From CAZOWL01 sp964583605 (lineage in GTDB: Bacteria; Pseudomonadota; Gammaproteobacteria; Chromatiales; Chromatiaceae): a stretch of 64,000 bases of DNA. Every line of letters begins with the position of its first letter. The first letter of the stretch is position 1. The stretch lies in the NCBI GenBank assembly GCA_964583605.1, contig CAZOWL010000001.1:124001-188000 (forward strand), written 5' to 3'. The notes beneath the pieces were generated by a model, which was not told the DNA's origin, did not search any database, and saw only the letters and a list, made by a program, of their open reading frames with translations. Below, piece by piece: positions 8,496 through 17,001 of this stretch. The position numbers and the translations under genes were made by a program.

Positions 8496-9109
8496 CGACG
8501 GCGGCCGCACCCGAGACCCAGCGCCTGCCCCTGACCAGCATCCGCGAGGTCGCCCCCAACAGCTTCGTCTTCGAGCAGCGCGACGCGCTGCCGGCGAGAC
8601 TCTGCGCGGAGATGATCGATCGCTTCGAGGCGCATCCGGAGGAGCAGTATCTGGGGCGCATCGGCCAGACCGCCCACGAAGACCGCAATATCAAGAAGTC
8701 CACCGATCTGGTCGTCAGCGGCAAGCCCCACTGGCAGGATATCGACCGCGCCCTATTCCGATCGATCGGTCTGGCGATGCGTGAGCTCCGCGAGGCGTTC
8801 CCTTTCTTCAAGGGGCCGTTCAAGGACATGGGTTACGCGATACAGCGCACGAATCCGGGTGAGCATTACCACTGGCATATCGACGGGGGCAGCCACGAAT
8901 TCAGTCAGCGTCAGCTGGTCGCGCTCTGGTATCTGAACGATGTCGCCGGGCCCGGCGGCGAGACCGAGTTTCTCTTCCAGCAGGTCAGCATCAGGCCCGA
9001 GCAGGGCAAGCTGCTGCTCTTCCCCCCCTTCTGGACGCACGAGCATCGCGGGAGGACGCTGGAGCAAGGAGTCAAGTACATCGCTACGACCTGGGTCGTG
9101 TTTGCCTGA
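8492..9109 (+). CDS. Fe(II)/2-oxoglutarate-type oxygenase
   Basis: A 205-residue protein with the double-stranded beta-helix motif of this superfamily. The iron ligands H-x-D lie in 'HYHWHIDGGSHE' and the distal His and an Arg lie in 'WTHEHRGRTLEQG'. It probably hydroxylates a peptide or small molecule using O2 and 2-oxoglutarate. It belongs to the prolyl-4-hydroxylase/PKHD-like branch with the preserved 'GGETEF' block. The GTG at 8492 is the only plausible in-frame start near the leader frame. It overlaps the following acetyltransferase start, so they are likely coupled. Substrate unknown. Confidence 0.75.
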   Translation: MTTAAAPETQRLPLTSIREVAPNSFVFEQRDALPARLCAEMIDRFEAHPEEQYLGRIGQTAHEDRNIKKSTDLVVSGKPHWQDIDRALFRSIGLAMRELREAFPFFKGPFKDMGYAIQRTNPGEHYHWHIDGGSHEFSQRQLVALWYLNDVAGPGGETEFLFQQVSIRPEQGKLLLFPPFWTHEHRGRTLEQGVKYIATTWVVFA

Positions 9110-9632
9110 GCGGGACGAGGGGCTCGCCGGGACGGCAGAAGCGGCTGGCTCGCTCGAGGCCCGCGCCCCCGGGAGTCCGGGCGAGCTCGAGGAGTACTAC
9201 CGCCTGCGCTGGCGTCTGCTGCGCGCACCCTGGAGACAGCCTCCGGCCAGCGAGCGGGATGACTTCGAGGAGCAGGCCATCCATCGCCTGGTCTGCGACG
9301 GCTCGGGGCGAGTGATCGCGGTCGGCCGCCTGCATCGCGTCCCCAACGACCCCGAACAGGGCCAGATCCGCTATATGGCGGTTGACCCAGCTTGGCGCGG
9401 TTGCGGCCTCGGGCACAAGCTCTTGAACAGTCTCGAAGCAGAGGCTCGCAGCCTCGGTTTGGCAAGGATCGCGCTCAATGCCCGGGAAGACGCGGCGGCA
9501 TTCTACGCTCGGCACGGATACGAGATCCTCGGAACCGCACATACCCTTTTTGGTGTGATCCGGCACCTGAAGATGGCCAAATCCTTGGCGCACTCCGAGC
9601 CCACCCAGTTGCGCGAACCGGGGGCTTGGTAA
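9102..9632 (+). CDS. GNAT family N-acetyltransferase
   Basis: About 176 residues with a standard GNAT core: 'IRYMAVDPAWRGCGLGHKLL' contains the acetyl-CoA pyrophosphate-binding motif (R-x-x-G-x-G), followed by 'IALNAREDAAAFYARHGYE'. The TTG start at 9102 overlaps the oxygenase stop, which implies coupled translation; another start further in cannot be excluded. A likely substrate is a small amine or N-terminus. It may act with the oxygenase, but nothing in the sequence proves a shared pathway. Confidence 0.8.
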   Translation: MPERDEGLAGTAEAAGSLEARAPGSPGELEEYYRLRWRLLRAPWRQPPASERDDFEEQAIHRLVCDGSGRVIAVGRLHRVPNDPEQGQIRYMAVDPAWRGCGLGHKLLNSLEAEARSLGLARIALNAREDAAAFYARHGYEILGTAHTLFGVIRHLKMAKSLAHSEPTQLREPGAW

Positions 9633-9762
9633 CGATTCAACAAGAAGCGGCACATTTGTTTTCAACTACGAAACACACGAACGGCGCTAAAATTATCGAG
9701 ATAGACCTGATTTGCTGCTCACTTTCGCGCATTTCGTACTTTGTTATTGCCCGCGATGATCT

Positions 9763-9794
9763 TCAAGTTGTATTCGAATCAAGTTGTATTTGAA
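9763..9794 (+). repeat. Two tandem 16-bp units upstream of the PKHD hydroxylase gene
   Basis: TCAAGTTGTATTCGAA (9763-9778) is followed directly by TCAAGTTGTATTTGAA (9779-9794), one mismatch. The surrounding stretch (about 9640-9800) is clearly AT-richer than its neighbours. It lies about 78 bases before the hydroxylase start and could be a pair of operator sites. Confidence 0.5.
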
Positions 9795-9871
9795 TCGTCA
9801 CTCAAGGTTGTGGCCAACACTGTCACTCGCATATCAACGAGGGCCCAGGCAGCAGGAGTCAGAGGCGCCTT

Positions 9872-10543
9872 ATGCTGATTGAGATCCCCAGCGTACTGAC
9901 GGCCGACGCGCTGAGCCAAGTCCGAGATCTCCTATCCGGCGCCGAGTACGTCGATGGTCGTTTGTCGGCTGGGCTAGAGGCGCGCCGTGTCAAGCACAAC
10001 GAAGAGGTCCGTGTCGACCACCCGCTGGTGCAGCAGCTGAATCGGCTCGTCATGACCCCGTTCGTCGCGCACCCGATCTATCAAGGCGCGGCCCTGCCGC
10101 TACGCGTCGCCGCCCCCTTCTATGTGCGCTATAGGTCCGGCATGGGCTATGGCAGCCATGTGGATGATCCCGTGATGGGCGGCCCGAACCGCTATCGCTC
10201 GGACATCTCCGCGACGCTGTTCCTGAATCCCCCGGAGGAGTACGGTGGCGGTGAGCTCATCGTTGAGACCAACTTCGGAGCTCAGCAGATCAAACTGGCT
10301 GCGGGCAGCGCGGTGCTCTATCCTTCATCGAGCTGGCATCAGGTGGCCGAGGTGACACATGGCACCCGGCTCGTTGCGGTCACCTGGATTCAGAGCCTGG
10401 TCAAGGACCCGAATCGCCGCGAGCTGCTGTTCCAGCTCCACCAGGCGCGCGAACGCCTGCTGAAGGAGCGCCCTGAGGCGCCGGAGACGGCGCAGGTCAG
10501 CACCGCCTACGTGAATCTAGTCCGCATGTGGTCCGAGGTGTGA
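9872..10543 (+). CDS. PKHD-type Fe(II)-dependent hydroxylase (PiuC/YbiX family)
   Basis: 223 residues, the usual family length. 'FYVRYRSGMGYGSHVDDPVM' holds the H-x-D iron-binding pair, 'YPSSSWHQV' the distal His, and a final Arg precedes the C-terminal helix. The family is a 2-oxoglutarate oxygenase often linked to iron or siderophore uptake genes; no TonB receptor is adjacent here. It is preceded by two AT-rich tandem repeats, which may be regulatory. The family is confident; the substrate is unknown for the family in general. Confidence 0.88.
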   Translation: MLIEIPSVLTADALSQVRDLLSGAEYVDGRLSAGLEARRVKHNEEVRVDHPLVQQLNRLVMTPFVAHPIYQGAALPLRVAAPFYVRYRSGMGYGSHVDDPVMGGPNRYRSDISATLFLNPPEEYGGGELIVETNFGAQQIKLAAGSAVLYPSSSWHQVAEVTHGTRLVAVTWIQSLVKDPNRRELLFQLHQARERLLKERPEAPETAQVSTAYVNLVRMWSEV

Positions 10544-10644
10544 CGCCGATCGGCGTCGGATGGTGATTTCTTCCAATGGTGATCCGTTCCAATTGAGGAA
10601 TCGAAAGCCGCCTCATGCTTGTATCAGGCCGAAGGGAGAGTCCT

Positions 10645-10965
10645 ATGCTGGTCGTCCATGTCCATGTGCAGGTCAAGCCAGAGTCGATCGACGCCTTCAA
10701 AAGGGCGTCGATCGAGAACGCTCAGCACAGCGTCCACGAGCCGGGCATCGCGCGCTTCGACGTCATCCAGCAAGGGGATGACCCGACCCGTTTCGTGCTC
10801 ATCGAGGTATACCGCACCGCCGAGGATCCGTCGCGACACAAAGAGACGGCTCACTATGCGCGCTGGCGCGATACGGTCGCCGACATGATGGCCGAGCCGC
10901 GCCGCGCGGTGCAGTTCGTCAACGTCTTCCCGGACGACGACGGCTGGGCCATGGTACAGAGGTGA
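10645..10965 (+). CDS. Quinol/antibiotic-biosynthesis monooxygenase domain protein (LsrG-like)
   Basis: The ATG at 10645 has a GGGAGAG ribosome-binding site and gives 106 residues, the normal size for this small dimeric alpha/beta-barrel family. Motifs are 'MLVVHVHVQVKPESIDAFK', 'EPGIARFDVIQ' and 'HKETAHYARW'. Relatives include LsrG (AI-2 breakdown) and YgiN (quinol oxidation), so the reaction cannot be fixed from sequence. The next gene, an iron alcohol dehydrogenase, starts ten bases later, so the two are probably an operon acting on a related carbonyl compound. Confidence 0.82.
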   Translation: MLVVHVHVQVKPESIDAFKRASIENAQHSVHEPGIARFDVIQQGDDPTRFVLIEVYRTAEDPSRHKETAHYARWRDTVADMMAEPRRAVQFVNVFPDDDGWAMVQR

Positions 10966-10975
10966 GGCCAAAGCG

Positions 10976-12130
10976 ATGACCTTCGAGTTTGCAACCGCCG
11001 CGCGGATCCTCTTCGGCGAGGGCGTCGCCGATCAGGCCGGGGCCCTGGCCGCCGGATTGGGCACACGAGCCCTGGTGGTGGGCGGCGGCACGGCGTCGCG
11101 GATCGAGCCACTGGTGGCCGGGCTTGCCGACCGGGCTATCGCCGTCTCGACCTTTTTCGTGCATGGCGAGCCGACGGTCGAGACGGCGCTGCGCGGGACC
11201 GCGCAGGCGCGTGATTTCAGCGCCGACTTGGTCATCGGCATGGGTGGCGGAAGCCCCATCGACGCCGCCAAGGCGATCGCGGCCCTGCTCGCCAATCCCG
11301 GAGACCCGTACGAGTATCTGGAGGTCATCGGTCGCGGTCGGCCGCTGACCCGGCCCGCGGTGCCGGTCATGGCCATCCCGACCACAGCGGGCCCAGGCGC
11401 CGAGGTGACGCGCAACGCCGTGTTGGCCGCACCGGAGCAGCGGGTCAAGGTCAGCATTCGCCATGCGTCGATGCTGCCCGCAGTCGCGCTCGTCGATCCG
11501 ACGCTGACCTACGATATGCCCCCGCCGGTCACCGCGAGCACCGGCCTGGACGCGCTGACTCAATGCCTCGAGCCCTTCGTCTCGCACCTTGCGAGCCCTC
11601 TGACGGACGGCTTCTGCCGCGAGGGCATGCGCCGCGCGGCGCGCTCTCTGCGCCGCGCCGTCCATGACGGCTCGGATCGCGAGGCACGCGGCGACATGGC
11701 GCTCGCCAGCCTCTGCGGCGGCCTGGCCCTGGCGAACGCCAAGCTCGGCGCGGTACATGGCTTCGCCGCCCCGATCGGCGGCATGTTCGACGCCCCGCAT
11801 GGCGCGGTCTGCGCACGCCTGCTGCCCCATGTGATGGCGGCCAACATCCGTGCCCTGGAGCAGCGCGCACCTGAATCGCCGGCACTGATTCGCTACGCCG
11901 AGGTGGCCAGGATCCTGACGGCCGACCCCAGCGCGTCCATCGCCGATGGCGTCGCCTGGGTGCAGCGTCTTGCCGATGAGCTTGCGGTGCCCGGCTTCGG
12001 CGCCTATGGGATGAAGGAAAAGGATCTAGCCGATGTCGTCCCCAAGGCGATGCGCGCCAGCAGCATGAAGGGCAATCCCATCGAGCTCACGGAGGCCGAG
12101 CTCGCCGCGATCCTCGCCCAATCCCTCTAG
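10976..12130 (+). CDS. Iron-containing alcohol dehydrogenase
   Basis: 384 residues with the two-domain fold of group III (Fe-dependent) dehydrogenases. The N-terminal domain has 'VIGMGGGSPIDAAKAIAA' for NAD(P) binding and 'IPTTAGPGAEVT'. Metal ligands include Asp in 'LVDPTL' and two His residues in 'AVHGFAAPIGG' and 'APHGAVCA'. The position often occupied by a His in 'DALTH' is Gln here (LDALTQCLEPF), as in the maleylacetate-reductase-like branch. It oxidises or reduces an unidentified alcohol/aldehyde. It is co-directional with, and very close to, the monooxygenase-like gene. Confidence 0.9.
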   Translation: MTFEFATAARILFGEGVADQAGALAAGLGTRALVVGGGTASRIEPLVAGLADRAIAVSTFFVHGEPTVETALRGTAQARDFSADLVIGMGGGSPIDAAKAIAALLANPGDPYEYLEVIGRGRPLTRPAVPVMAIPTTAGPGAEVTRNAVLAAPEQRVKVSIRHASMLPAVALVDPTLTYDMPPPVTASTGLDALTQCLEPFVSHLASPLTDGFCREGMRRAARSLRRAVHDGSDREARGDMALASLCGGLALANAKLGAVHGFAAPIGGMFDAPHGAVCARLLPHVMAANIRALEQRAPESPALIRYAEVARILTADPSASIADGVAWVQRLADELAVPGFGAYGMKEKDLADVVPKAMRASSMKGNPIELTEAELAAILAQSL

Positions 12131-12282
12131 GCGACTTCGCTCGCTCCCGGTCGCCGCCCGGCGCAAATTCGTACTGGCGCATGGGTGGCAACTGGACACC
12201 GGGCCGACCAGCTCACGCTGAGCGCGGTCCTCGCCTGGGTGTTCAGCTTCACAGGTGCCCTGCCCCGGCCGGATCCAGTATC

Positions 12283-12741
12283 ATGCGGCCCTTCCCTGAG
12301 GTTGGGAGCTGTAGTCCCTTGTCCGGATCGGCAACCCTCGAGGCATTCCGCTGGGCTGTGCGTGTCTACTATGAGGACACGGACGCCGGAGGCGTGGTCT
12401 ATTACGCGAATTATCTCAAATACTTCGAGCGGGCCCGGACGGAGTGGTTGCGCGCCTTGGGCTTTGAGCAGGACGACCTGCGACGGCGCCACGGGATCGT
12501 CTTTACGGTTCGGCGCGCCTGTATCGACTATCACCGTCCCGCCTACTTCAACGACGTCCTCACGATCACCGCTGCCCTCGCGCGGCAGGGACGCGCCGGA
12601 TTGGATTTCCTCCACGAGGCGCGGCGCGATGGCGACGCGCAACCGTGCACCAGCGGCGAGGTGCGAGTGGCCTGTGTGAGCCTCGATGACATGCGCCCGG
12701 CACGGATCCCGGCTGAGGTGATGGAGAAGATCGCCCGATGA
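12283..12741 (+). CDS. ybgC: Acyl-CoA thioesterase YbgC of the Tol-Pal operon
   Basis: A hotdog-fold thioesterase. The active-site block 'YYEDTDAGGVVYYANYL' carries the catalytic Asp typical of the 4-hydroxybenzoyl-CoA thioesterase-like YbgC family. ATG 12283 gives 152 residues; TTG 12319 would give the more usual N-terminus directly before 'LEAFRWAVRVYYEDTD'. It overlaps tolQ by four bases (ATGA), so translation is coupled. It hydrolyses short acyl-CoA or acts in phospholipid metabolism near the membrane Tol complex. Confidence 0.93.
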   Translation: MRPFPEVGSCSPLSGSATLEAFRWAVRVYYEDTDAGGVVYYANYLKYFERARTEWLRALGFEQDDLRRRHGIVFTVRRACIDYHRPAYFNDVLTITAALARQGRAGLDFLHEARRDGDAQPCTSGEVRVACVSLDDMRPARIPAEVMEKIAR

Positions 12742-13427
12742 GCACCGAGCTGTCCTATCTCGACCTGCTGCTGCACGCAAGCCTGGTGGTGCAGGTCGTC
12801 CTCCTCGTTTTGATCCTGGCCTCGGTGCTCTCCTGGGCCGTGATCTTCGACCGGGGTCGGGTGCTGCGCCAGGCGCGGCGCGGCGCCGACGCGTTTGAGC
12901 GGCGTTTCTGGTCGGGTGGAGATCTGAGCGTCCTGTATCGGGATCTGGGCCAAGAGGCGCGGGGAGGCCAGGGTCTCTCGGGTATCTTTCGCGCCGGCTT
13001 CAAGGAGTACGTGCGCCTGCGCAAGATCGCCGAGGGCGACCACATGGCGGTCCTGCTCGGCGCCGAGCGCTCGATGCGCGTGGCCTTGAGCCGCGAGCTC
13101 GACCGGCTGGAGACGAGTCTTCCGTTCCTCGCGACCGTCGGCTCCGTCAGTCCCTACGTCGGGCTGTTCGGCACCGTCTGGGGCATCATCCATGCCTTCC
13201 ATGCACTCGGTAACATCGAGCAGGCCACGCTCGCGCTGGTCGCCCCCGGCATCTCCGAGGCCCTCGTCGCGACGGCCATCGGTCTCTTCGCCGCCATCCC
13301 GGCGGTTATCGCCTACAACCGCTACGCCAACCAGGTCGAGCGCCTGAACAACCGTTACGAAGAGTTCATGGAGGAATTTTCGACCCTGCTGCAGCGGCAA
13401 GGCCGCGTCGAGCGGGTGGAGGCCTGA
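12738..13427 (+). CDS. tolQ: Tol-Pal inner-membrane channel protein TolQ
   Basis: 229 residues with three membrane segments (about 14-36, 134-156 and 168-192). The MotA/ExbB-like domain contains 'VGSVSPYVGLFGTVWGI' and 'LVAPGISEALVATAIGLFAA', the most conserved TolQ blocks. With TolR it forms the proton-driven stator that energises TolA, keeping the outer membrane tied to the cell wall during division. The start overlaps ybgC; tolR follows after four bases. Confidence 0.97.
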   Translation: MSTELSYLDLLLHASLVVQVVLLVLILASVLSWAVIFDRGRVLRQARRGADAFERRFWSGGDLSVLYRDLGQEARGGQGLSGIFRAGFKEYVRLRKIAEGDHMAVLLGAERSMRVALSRELDRLETSLPFLATVGSVSPYVGLFGTVWGIIHAFHALGNIEQATLALVAPGISEALVATAIGLFAAIPAVIAYNRYANQVERLNNRYEEFMEEFSTLLQRQGRVERVEA

Positions 13428-13431
13428 CGCC

Positions 13432-13872
13432 ATGCCGCTCAAGCACGCCCGCAATCGTCGCCGCCTCATGGCTGAGATCAACGTGGTGCCCTATATCGAC
13501 GTGATGCTGGTTCTACTGGTCATCTTCATGGTGACGGCGCCGCTGATCACACAGGGCGTGAAAGTGGAGCTCCCGAAGGCGCGCGCCGGCGTCATCGCTG
13601 GCGAGACGAGCCGGCCCGTGCTGATCACGATCGATCAATTCGGCGACCTCTATCTCGACGTCGGCGGGCAAGGCAGCGAGCCCGTCGACGCCCGACAGCT
13701 GTTCAGTCGGCTCAAGGTGGTGCTGGAGGATCAGCCGCAGACGCCGGTGATGGTCAGCGGTGATGGCCGGGTAGACTATGGCCGCGTGGTCGAGGCGATG
13801 GTTGTCGCCCAGGCGGCGGGTGCACCGAATGTCGGGCTCATCACTCAGGCGCCGGAGCCCGACGAATCCTGA
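13432..13872 (+). CDS. tolR: Tol-Pal stator protein TolR
   Basis: 146 residues with one membrane segment near the N-terminus containing the essential Asp: 'AEINVVPYIDVMLVLLVIFM'. A periplasmic ExbD-like domain follows (SGDGRVDYGRVVEAMV). It partners TolQ in proton translocation. It is spaced closely between tolQ and tolA. Confidence 0.97.
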   Translation: MPLKHARNRRRLMAEINVVPYIDVMLVLLVIFMVTAPLITQGVKVELPKARAGVIAGETSRPVLITIDQFGDLYLDVGGQGSEPVDARQLFSRLKVVLEDQPQTPVMVSGDGRVDYGRVVEAMVVAQAAGAPNVGLITQAPEPDES

Positions 13873-13875
13873 TTC

Positions 13876-15168
13876 ATGTGGTCGCTGTATCGCCGCAATC
13901 CTGGCGCGCTCTGGGGCTCCATCGGTCTGCATCTGGCCCTCCTCCTCGTTCTGCTCGTGGGAACCAACTGGCTCCCTCATCCGCAAAGGGCCGCCTCCAG
14001 CGGTAAGGTCGTCGAGGCCAGCCTGGTTGAGGATGAGGCCATGGCAGCGCGGATCGCGGAGTGGCGTGCGGCAACGCCGCCGCCCGAGCAGGAGGCCGAG
14101 ACGGGCGCGGCCCTCGCCGATGGAGCGGTGACGGCGCCGGAGGCGGACACGGCCCGGCAGGAGGCGGAGCGAGCAGCGGCGGAACAAGCCGCCCAGGCGG
14201 AGCGGCGCGAGGCGGAGCGACGGGCGGCCGAGGCGGCGCGCAAGGCTGAAGCGGCCGAGGAGGCCCGCCATCGGGCCGAAGAAGAGGCCCAACGCCGCGC
14301 TGAAGCCGAGCGCCGGGCGGCCGAGGCGGCGCGCAAGGCTGAAGCGGCCGAGGAGGCCCGCCATCGGGCCGAAGAAGAGGCCCAACGCCGCGCTGAAGCC
14401 GAGCGCCGGGCCGCCGAAGAGGCGCGTCGCAGGGCCGCGGAAGAGGAGGCGCGACGCCAGGCCGAAGCCGAACAGCGAGCGGCCGAGGAGGCCCGCCGTC
14501 GGGCCGAGGAAGAGGCCCGGCGCCGCGCAGAGGTCGAGCGCCAGGCCGCCGAGGAGGCACGTCGCAGGGCCGCAGAAGAGGAGGCGCGACGCCAAGCCGA
14601 GGCCGAGCAGCGAGCGGCCGAGGAGGCCCGCCGTCGGGCCGAGGAAGAGGCCCGGCGTCGCGCAGAGGCCGAACGCCAGGCCGCCGAGGAGGCACGCCGA
14701 ATAGCCGCGGAGGAAGAGGCCCAACGCGAAGCCGAGGCCGAGCGACAGGCGCAAGAAGAGGCCCGGCGGCTCACTGAAGAGGCCGAGCGCCAGAGACGGG
14801 ACGAGGAAGCCTTACTGCAGGCGCTGGCCGAAGAGGCCGCGACCAGGATCGGCCCTCAGAGTGGTGCCGATCAGGGCAGTACCTCGACCGATCTCGACCC
14901 TTACATGAGTGCGATTGGCGACCACGTCCGCCGTGTATGGGTGCGGCCGCAAGGCACGACCGCCGAGCTCGTCACGCTTGTCGGCGTCCGCGTCATACCG
15001 GGTGGCGAGGTCGTGCCTGGCAGCGTCAAGGTGCTCCAGGGGAGCGGCGATGCGGCCTATGATCGTTCCGTGGTCGCGGCGATCTATAAGGCCTCGCCGC
15101 TGCCGGTACCCTCCGGCGCTGACTTCGCGAGCTTCCGTAGCTTTCGCTTCCTCTTTTCAGCAGAGTGA
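13876..15168 (+). CDS. tolA: Tol-Pal bridging protein TolA
   Basis: 430 residues in the usual three parts. There is an N-terminal membrane helix (about residues 15-35), a long Ala/Glu/Arg-rich helical region (about 90-310), and a C-terminal globular domain with 'GDHVRRVWVRP' and 'AAYDRSVVAAIYKASPLPVP'. It spans the periplasm and couples the TolQR motor to Pal and TolB at the outer membrane. The helical region is built from tandem repeats (14215-14670) nearly identical at DNA level, so its length could vary between strains. It ends just before tolB. Confidence 0.96.
   Translation: MWSLYRRNPGALWGSIGLHLALLLVLLVGTNWLPHPQRAASSGKVVEASLVEDEAMAARIAEWRAATPPPEQEAETGAALADGAVTAPEADTARQEAERAAAEQAAQAERREAERRAAEAARKAEAAEEARHRAEEEAQRRAEAERRAAEAARKAEAAEEARHRAEEEAQRRAEAERRAAEEARRRAAEEEARRQAEAEQRAAEEARRRAEEEARRRAEVERQAAEEARRRAAEEEARRQAEAEQRAAEEARRRAEEEARRRAEAERQAAEEARRIAAEEEAQREAEAERQAQEEARRLTEEAERQRRDEEALLQALAEEAATRIGPQSGADQGSTSTDLDPYMSAIGDHVRRVWVRPQGTTAELVTLVGVRVIPGGEVVPGSVKVLQGSGDAAYDRSVVAAIYKASPLPVPSGADFASFRSFRFLFSAE
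14215..14670 (+). repeat. Tandem repeats within tolA
   Basis: Two 93-bp units (14215-14307 and 14308-14400; 31 codons, one visible mismatch) are followed by two 135-bp units (14401-14535 and 14536-14670; 45 codons, several mismatches). All encode Ala/Glu/Arg-rich helix and keep the frame. Confidence 0.85.
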
Positions 15169-15176
15169 CGCTAACC

Positions 15177-16469
15177 ATGTACCGATCGCTGCTTTGTCTC
15201 TGCCTGCTTCTATTCGATGGGCTATCCGCTACCTCCGCAGAGCTGACGATCGAGGTCACCGGCGGTGTGGAGGGCGCCCAGCCAATCGCCGTCGTGCCCT
15301 TCGGGGTCGCCCCGGAAGTCAGCCCGCCGGTCGACGTAGCGGCCGTCATCGGCGCCGATCTCGCCCGCACTGGCCGCTTTCGCGTGATGCCGGCGCGGGA
15401 CATGTTTGCCACCCCGCATCGCGCCGAAGACGTCGATCTCCGCGAGTGGCAGCTGCTCGGCATGAACAGCCTCGTCGTCGGCGAGATCGTCGCCGGCTCG
15501 GTCGCAGGGTTCCAAATCAACTTCGTGCTGTTCGATGTCTTCGGCGGCGATCAGTTACTCGGCATGTCGATGCCGGCCAGTCAGGCCGGGATGCGGTATG
15601 CCGCCCATCGGATCGCAGATGCGATCTACAAGCAGCTGACCGGTCAGCCCGGGGTTGCCTCCACGCGGATCGCCTACGTCACCGCAGAGGCGGAAGGGGA
15701 TGGTGAGCGGATGACGCTGCGCGTCGCCGATGCCGATGGATTCAACCCGCAGACGATCGTCTCGTCGCGCGAGCCGATCATGTCGCCGGCCTGGTCGCCG
15801 AACGGACAGCGCATTGCCTACGTCTCGTTCGAGAACAAGCGCTCCAACATCTATCTGCAGGAGCTCGCCAGCGGGCGTCGCGAGCTGATCGCGAGCTATC
15901 CGGGCATCAACGGATCCCCTGCCTTCTCGCCGGACGGCGGTCGTCTGGCGACGACGCTCTCGAAGGATGGCAATCCGGAGATCTATGTCCTGGATCTGAC
16001 CAGTCGCGAGCTCCGCCGTATCACAGACCATTACGCGATCGACACCGAGCCGGCCTGGTCCCCCGATGGCAACGACCTCATCTTCACCTCCGATCGCGGG
16101 GGCCAGCCGCAGATCTACCGCATTGCAGCAGCCGGCGGGCCACCGCAGCGGGTGACCTTCCAGAACGACTACAACGGCCGCGCCTCTTATGCCCCGGACG
16201 GGCGTTCCCTGGCGATGGTCTCGCGGATCAGCGGGCGATTCCGCATCGCCCAACTCGACCTCGAGCGCAATCTCATACGGACCCTCAGCCGCGGCCCGCT
16301 CGACGAGTCCCCCAGTTTCGCGCCCAACGGCACCATGATAATTTACGCCACGCTGCACAATGGCCGGGGCGTGCTGTCCGCGACCTCCGTCGACGGGGCC
16401 GTCACCCAGCGGCTGTCGCAAGAGGCGATGGACGTGCGCGAGCCGGCGTGGTCACCCTTGGTCGAGTGA
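15177..16469 (+). CDS. tolB: Tol-Pal periplasmic beta-propeller protein TolB
   Basis: ATG 15177 gives 430 residues with a clear signal peptide ending near 'ATSAEL'; GTG 15165, overlapping the tolA stop, is an in-frame alternative. The N-terminal domain (about 25-165) is followed by the six-bladed propeller with repeated 'PAWSPNGQRIAYVS', 'PAFSPDGGRLATT' and 'PAWSPDGNDLIFTSDRGG' blades. It binds Pal and takes part in the TolA-TolB-Pal cycle. Confidence 0.96.
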   Translation: MYRSLLCLCLLLFDGLSATSAELTIEVTGGVEGAQPIAVVPFGVAPEVSPPVDVAAVIGADLARTGRFRVMPARDMFATPHRAEDVDLREWQLLGMNSLVVGEIVAGSVAGFQINFVLFDVFGGDQLLGMSMPASQAGMRYAAHRIADAIYKQLTGQPGVASTRIAYVTAEAEGDGERMTLRVADADGFNPQTIVSSREPIMSPAWSPNGQRIAYVSFENKRSNIYLQELASGRRELIASYPGINGSPAFSPDGGRLATTLSKDGNPEIYVLDLTSRELRRITDHYAIDTEPAWSPDGNDLIFTSDRGGQPQIYRIAAAGGPPQRVTFQNDYNGRASYAPDGRSLAMVSRISGRFRIAQLDLERNLIRTLSRGPLDESPSFAPNGTMIIYATLHNGRGVLSATSVDGAVTQRLSQEAMDVREPAWSPLVE

Positions 16470-16478
16470 GGTAGAGAC

Positions 16479-17000
16479 GTGTATAGACCTCTCGGATGGG
16501 CCAGCCTGACCGCGCTGGCGATGCTGTCGCTCGGCGGATGCGAGACGGCCCCACCGTTGGCGGACGTCTCCAAGCCGGTCCCCACGACCCCACGCGCCGC
16601 GGCCCCGGCGCCCGCTGAGCGCACGGAGACCCGGCGGGCCCCCTGGGAAGACCCGGCGAGCCCGATCTACCGTCGGATCATCTATTTCAGCTATGACGGC
16701 AGCGACATCCTTCCGGCCTATGTGCCGCTGTTGCGCACCCATGCCGATTATCTCGCGGAGCATCCGGATACCCGGATCACCGTCGATGGCCATACCGACG
16801 AGCGGGGCACACGGGAGTACAATCTGGCCCTCGGCGATCGGCGCGCCGAGGCCGTGCGCCGTTTCCTGATCACCGAAGGGGTGCCAGAGCGGCAGATGGC
16901 TACCTTGAGCTATGGCGAGGAGAAGCCGGCGAGCCGCGGACACAGCGAAGCCGCCTGGTCGCAGAACCGGCGTGCCGAATTGCGCTATGAGGGACGTTGA
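16479..17000 (+). CDS. pal: Peptidoglycan-associated lipoprotein Pal
   Basis: GTG 16479 gives 173 residues with a lipoprotein signal whose lipobox is LGGC (Cys about residue 22). A Pro/Ala-rich linker leads to an OmpA-like domain with 'ITVDGHTDERGTREYNLALG' and 'RRAEAVRRFL', which binds diaminopimelate in peptidoglycan. It anchors the outer membrane to the cell wall. Located between tolB and cpoB. Confidence 0.96.
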   Translation: MYRPLGWASLTALAMLSLGGCETAPPLADVSKPVPTTPRAAAPAPAERTETRRAPWEDPASPIYRRIIYFSYDGSDILPAYVPLLRTHADYLAEHPDTRITVDGHTDERGTREYNLALGDRRAEAVRRFLITEGVPERQMATLSYGEEKPASRGHSEAAWSQNRRAELRYEGR

Positions 17001-17001
17001 C

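Noticed and set aside
13513..14754. Long minus-strand open frames across tolR and tolA
   Set aside because: They are antisense to repetitive GC-rich coding DNA and have low-complexity Arg/Leu/Gly composition.
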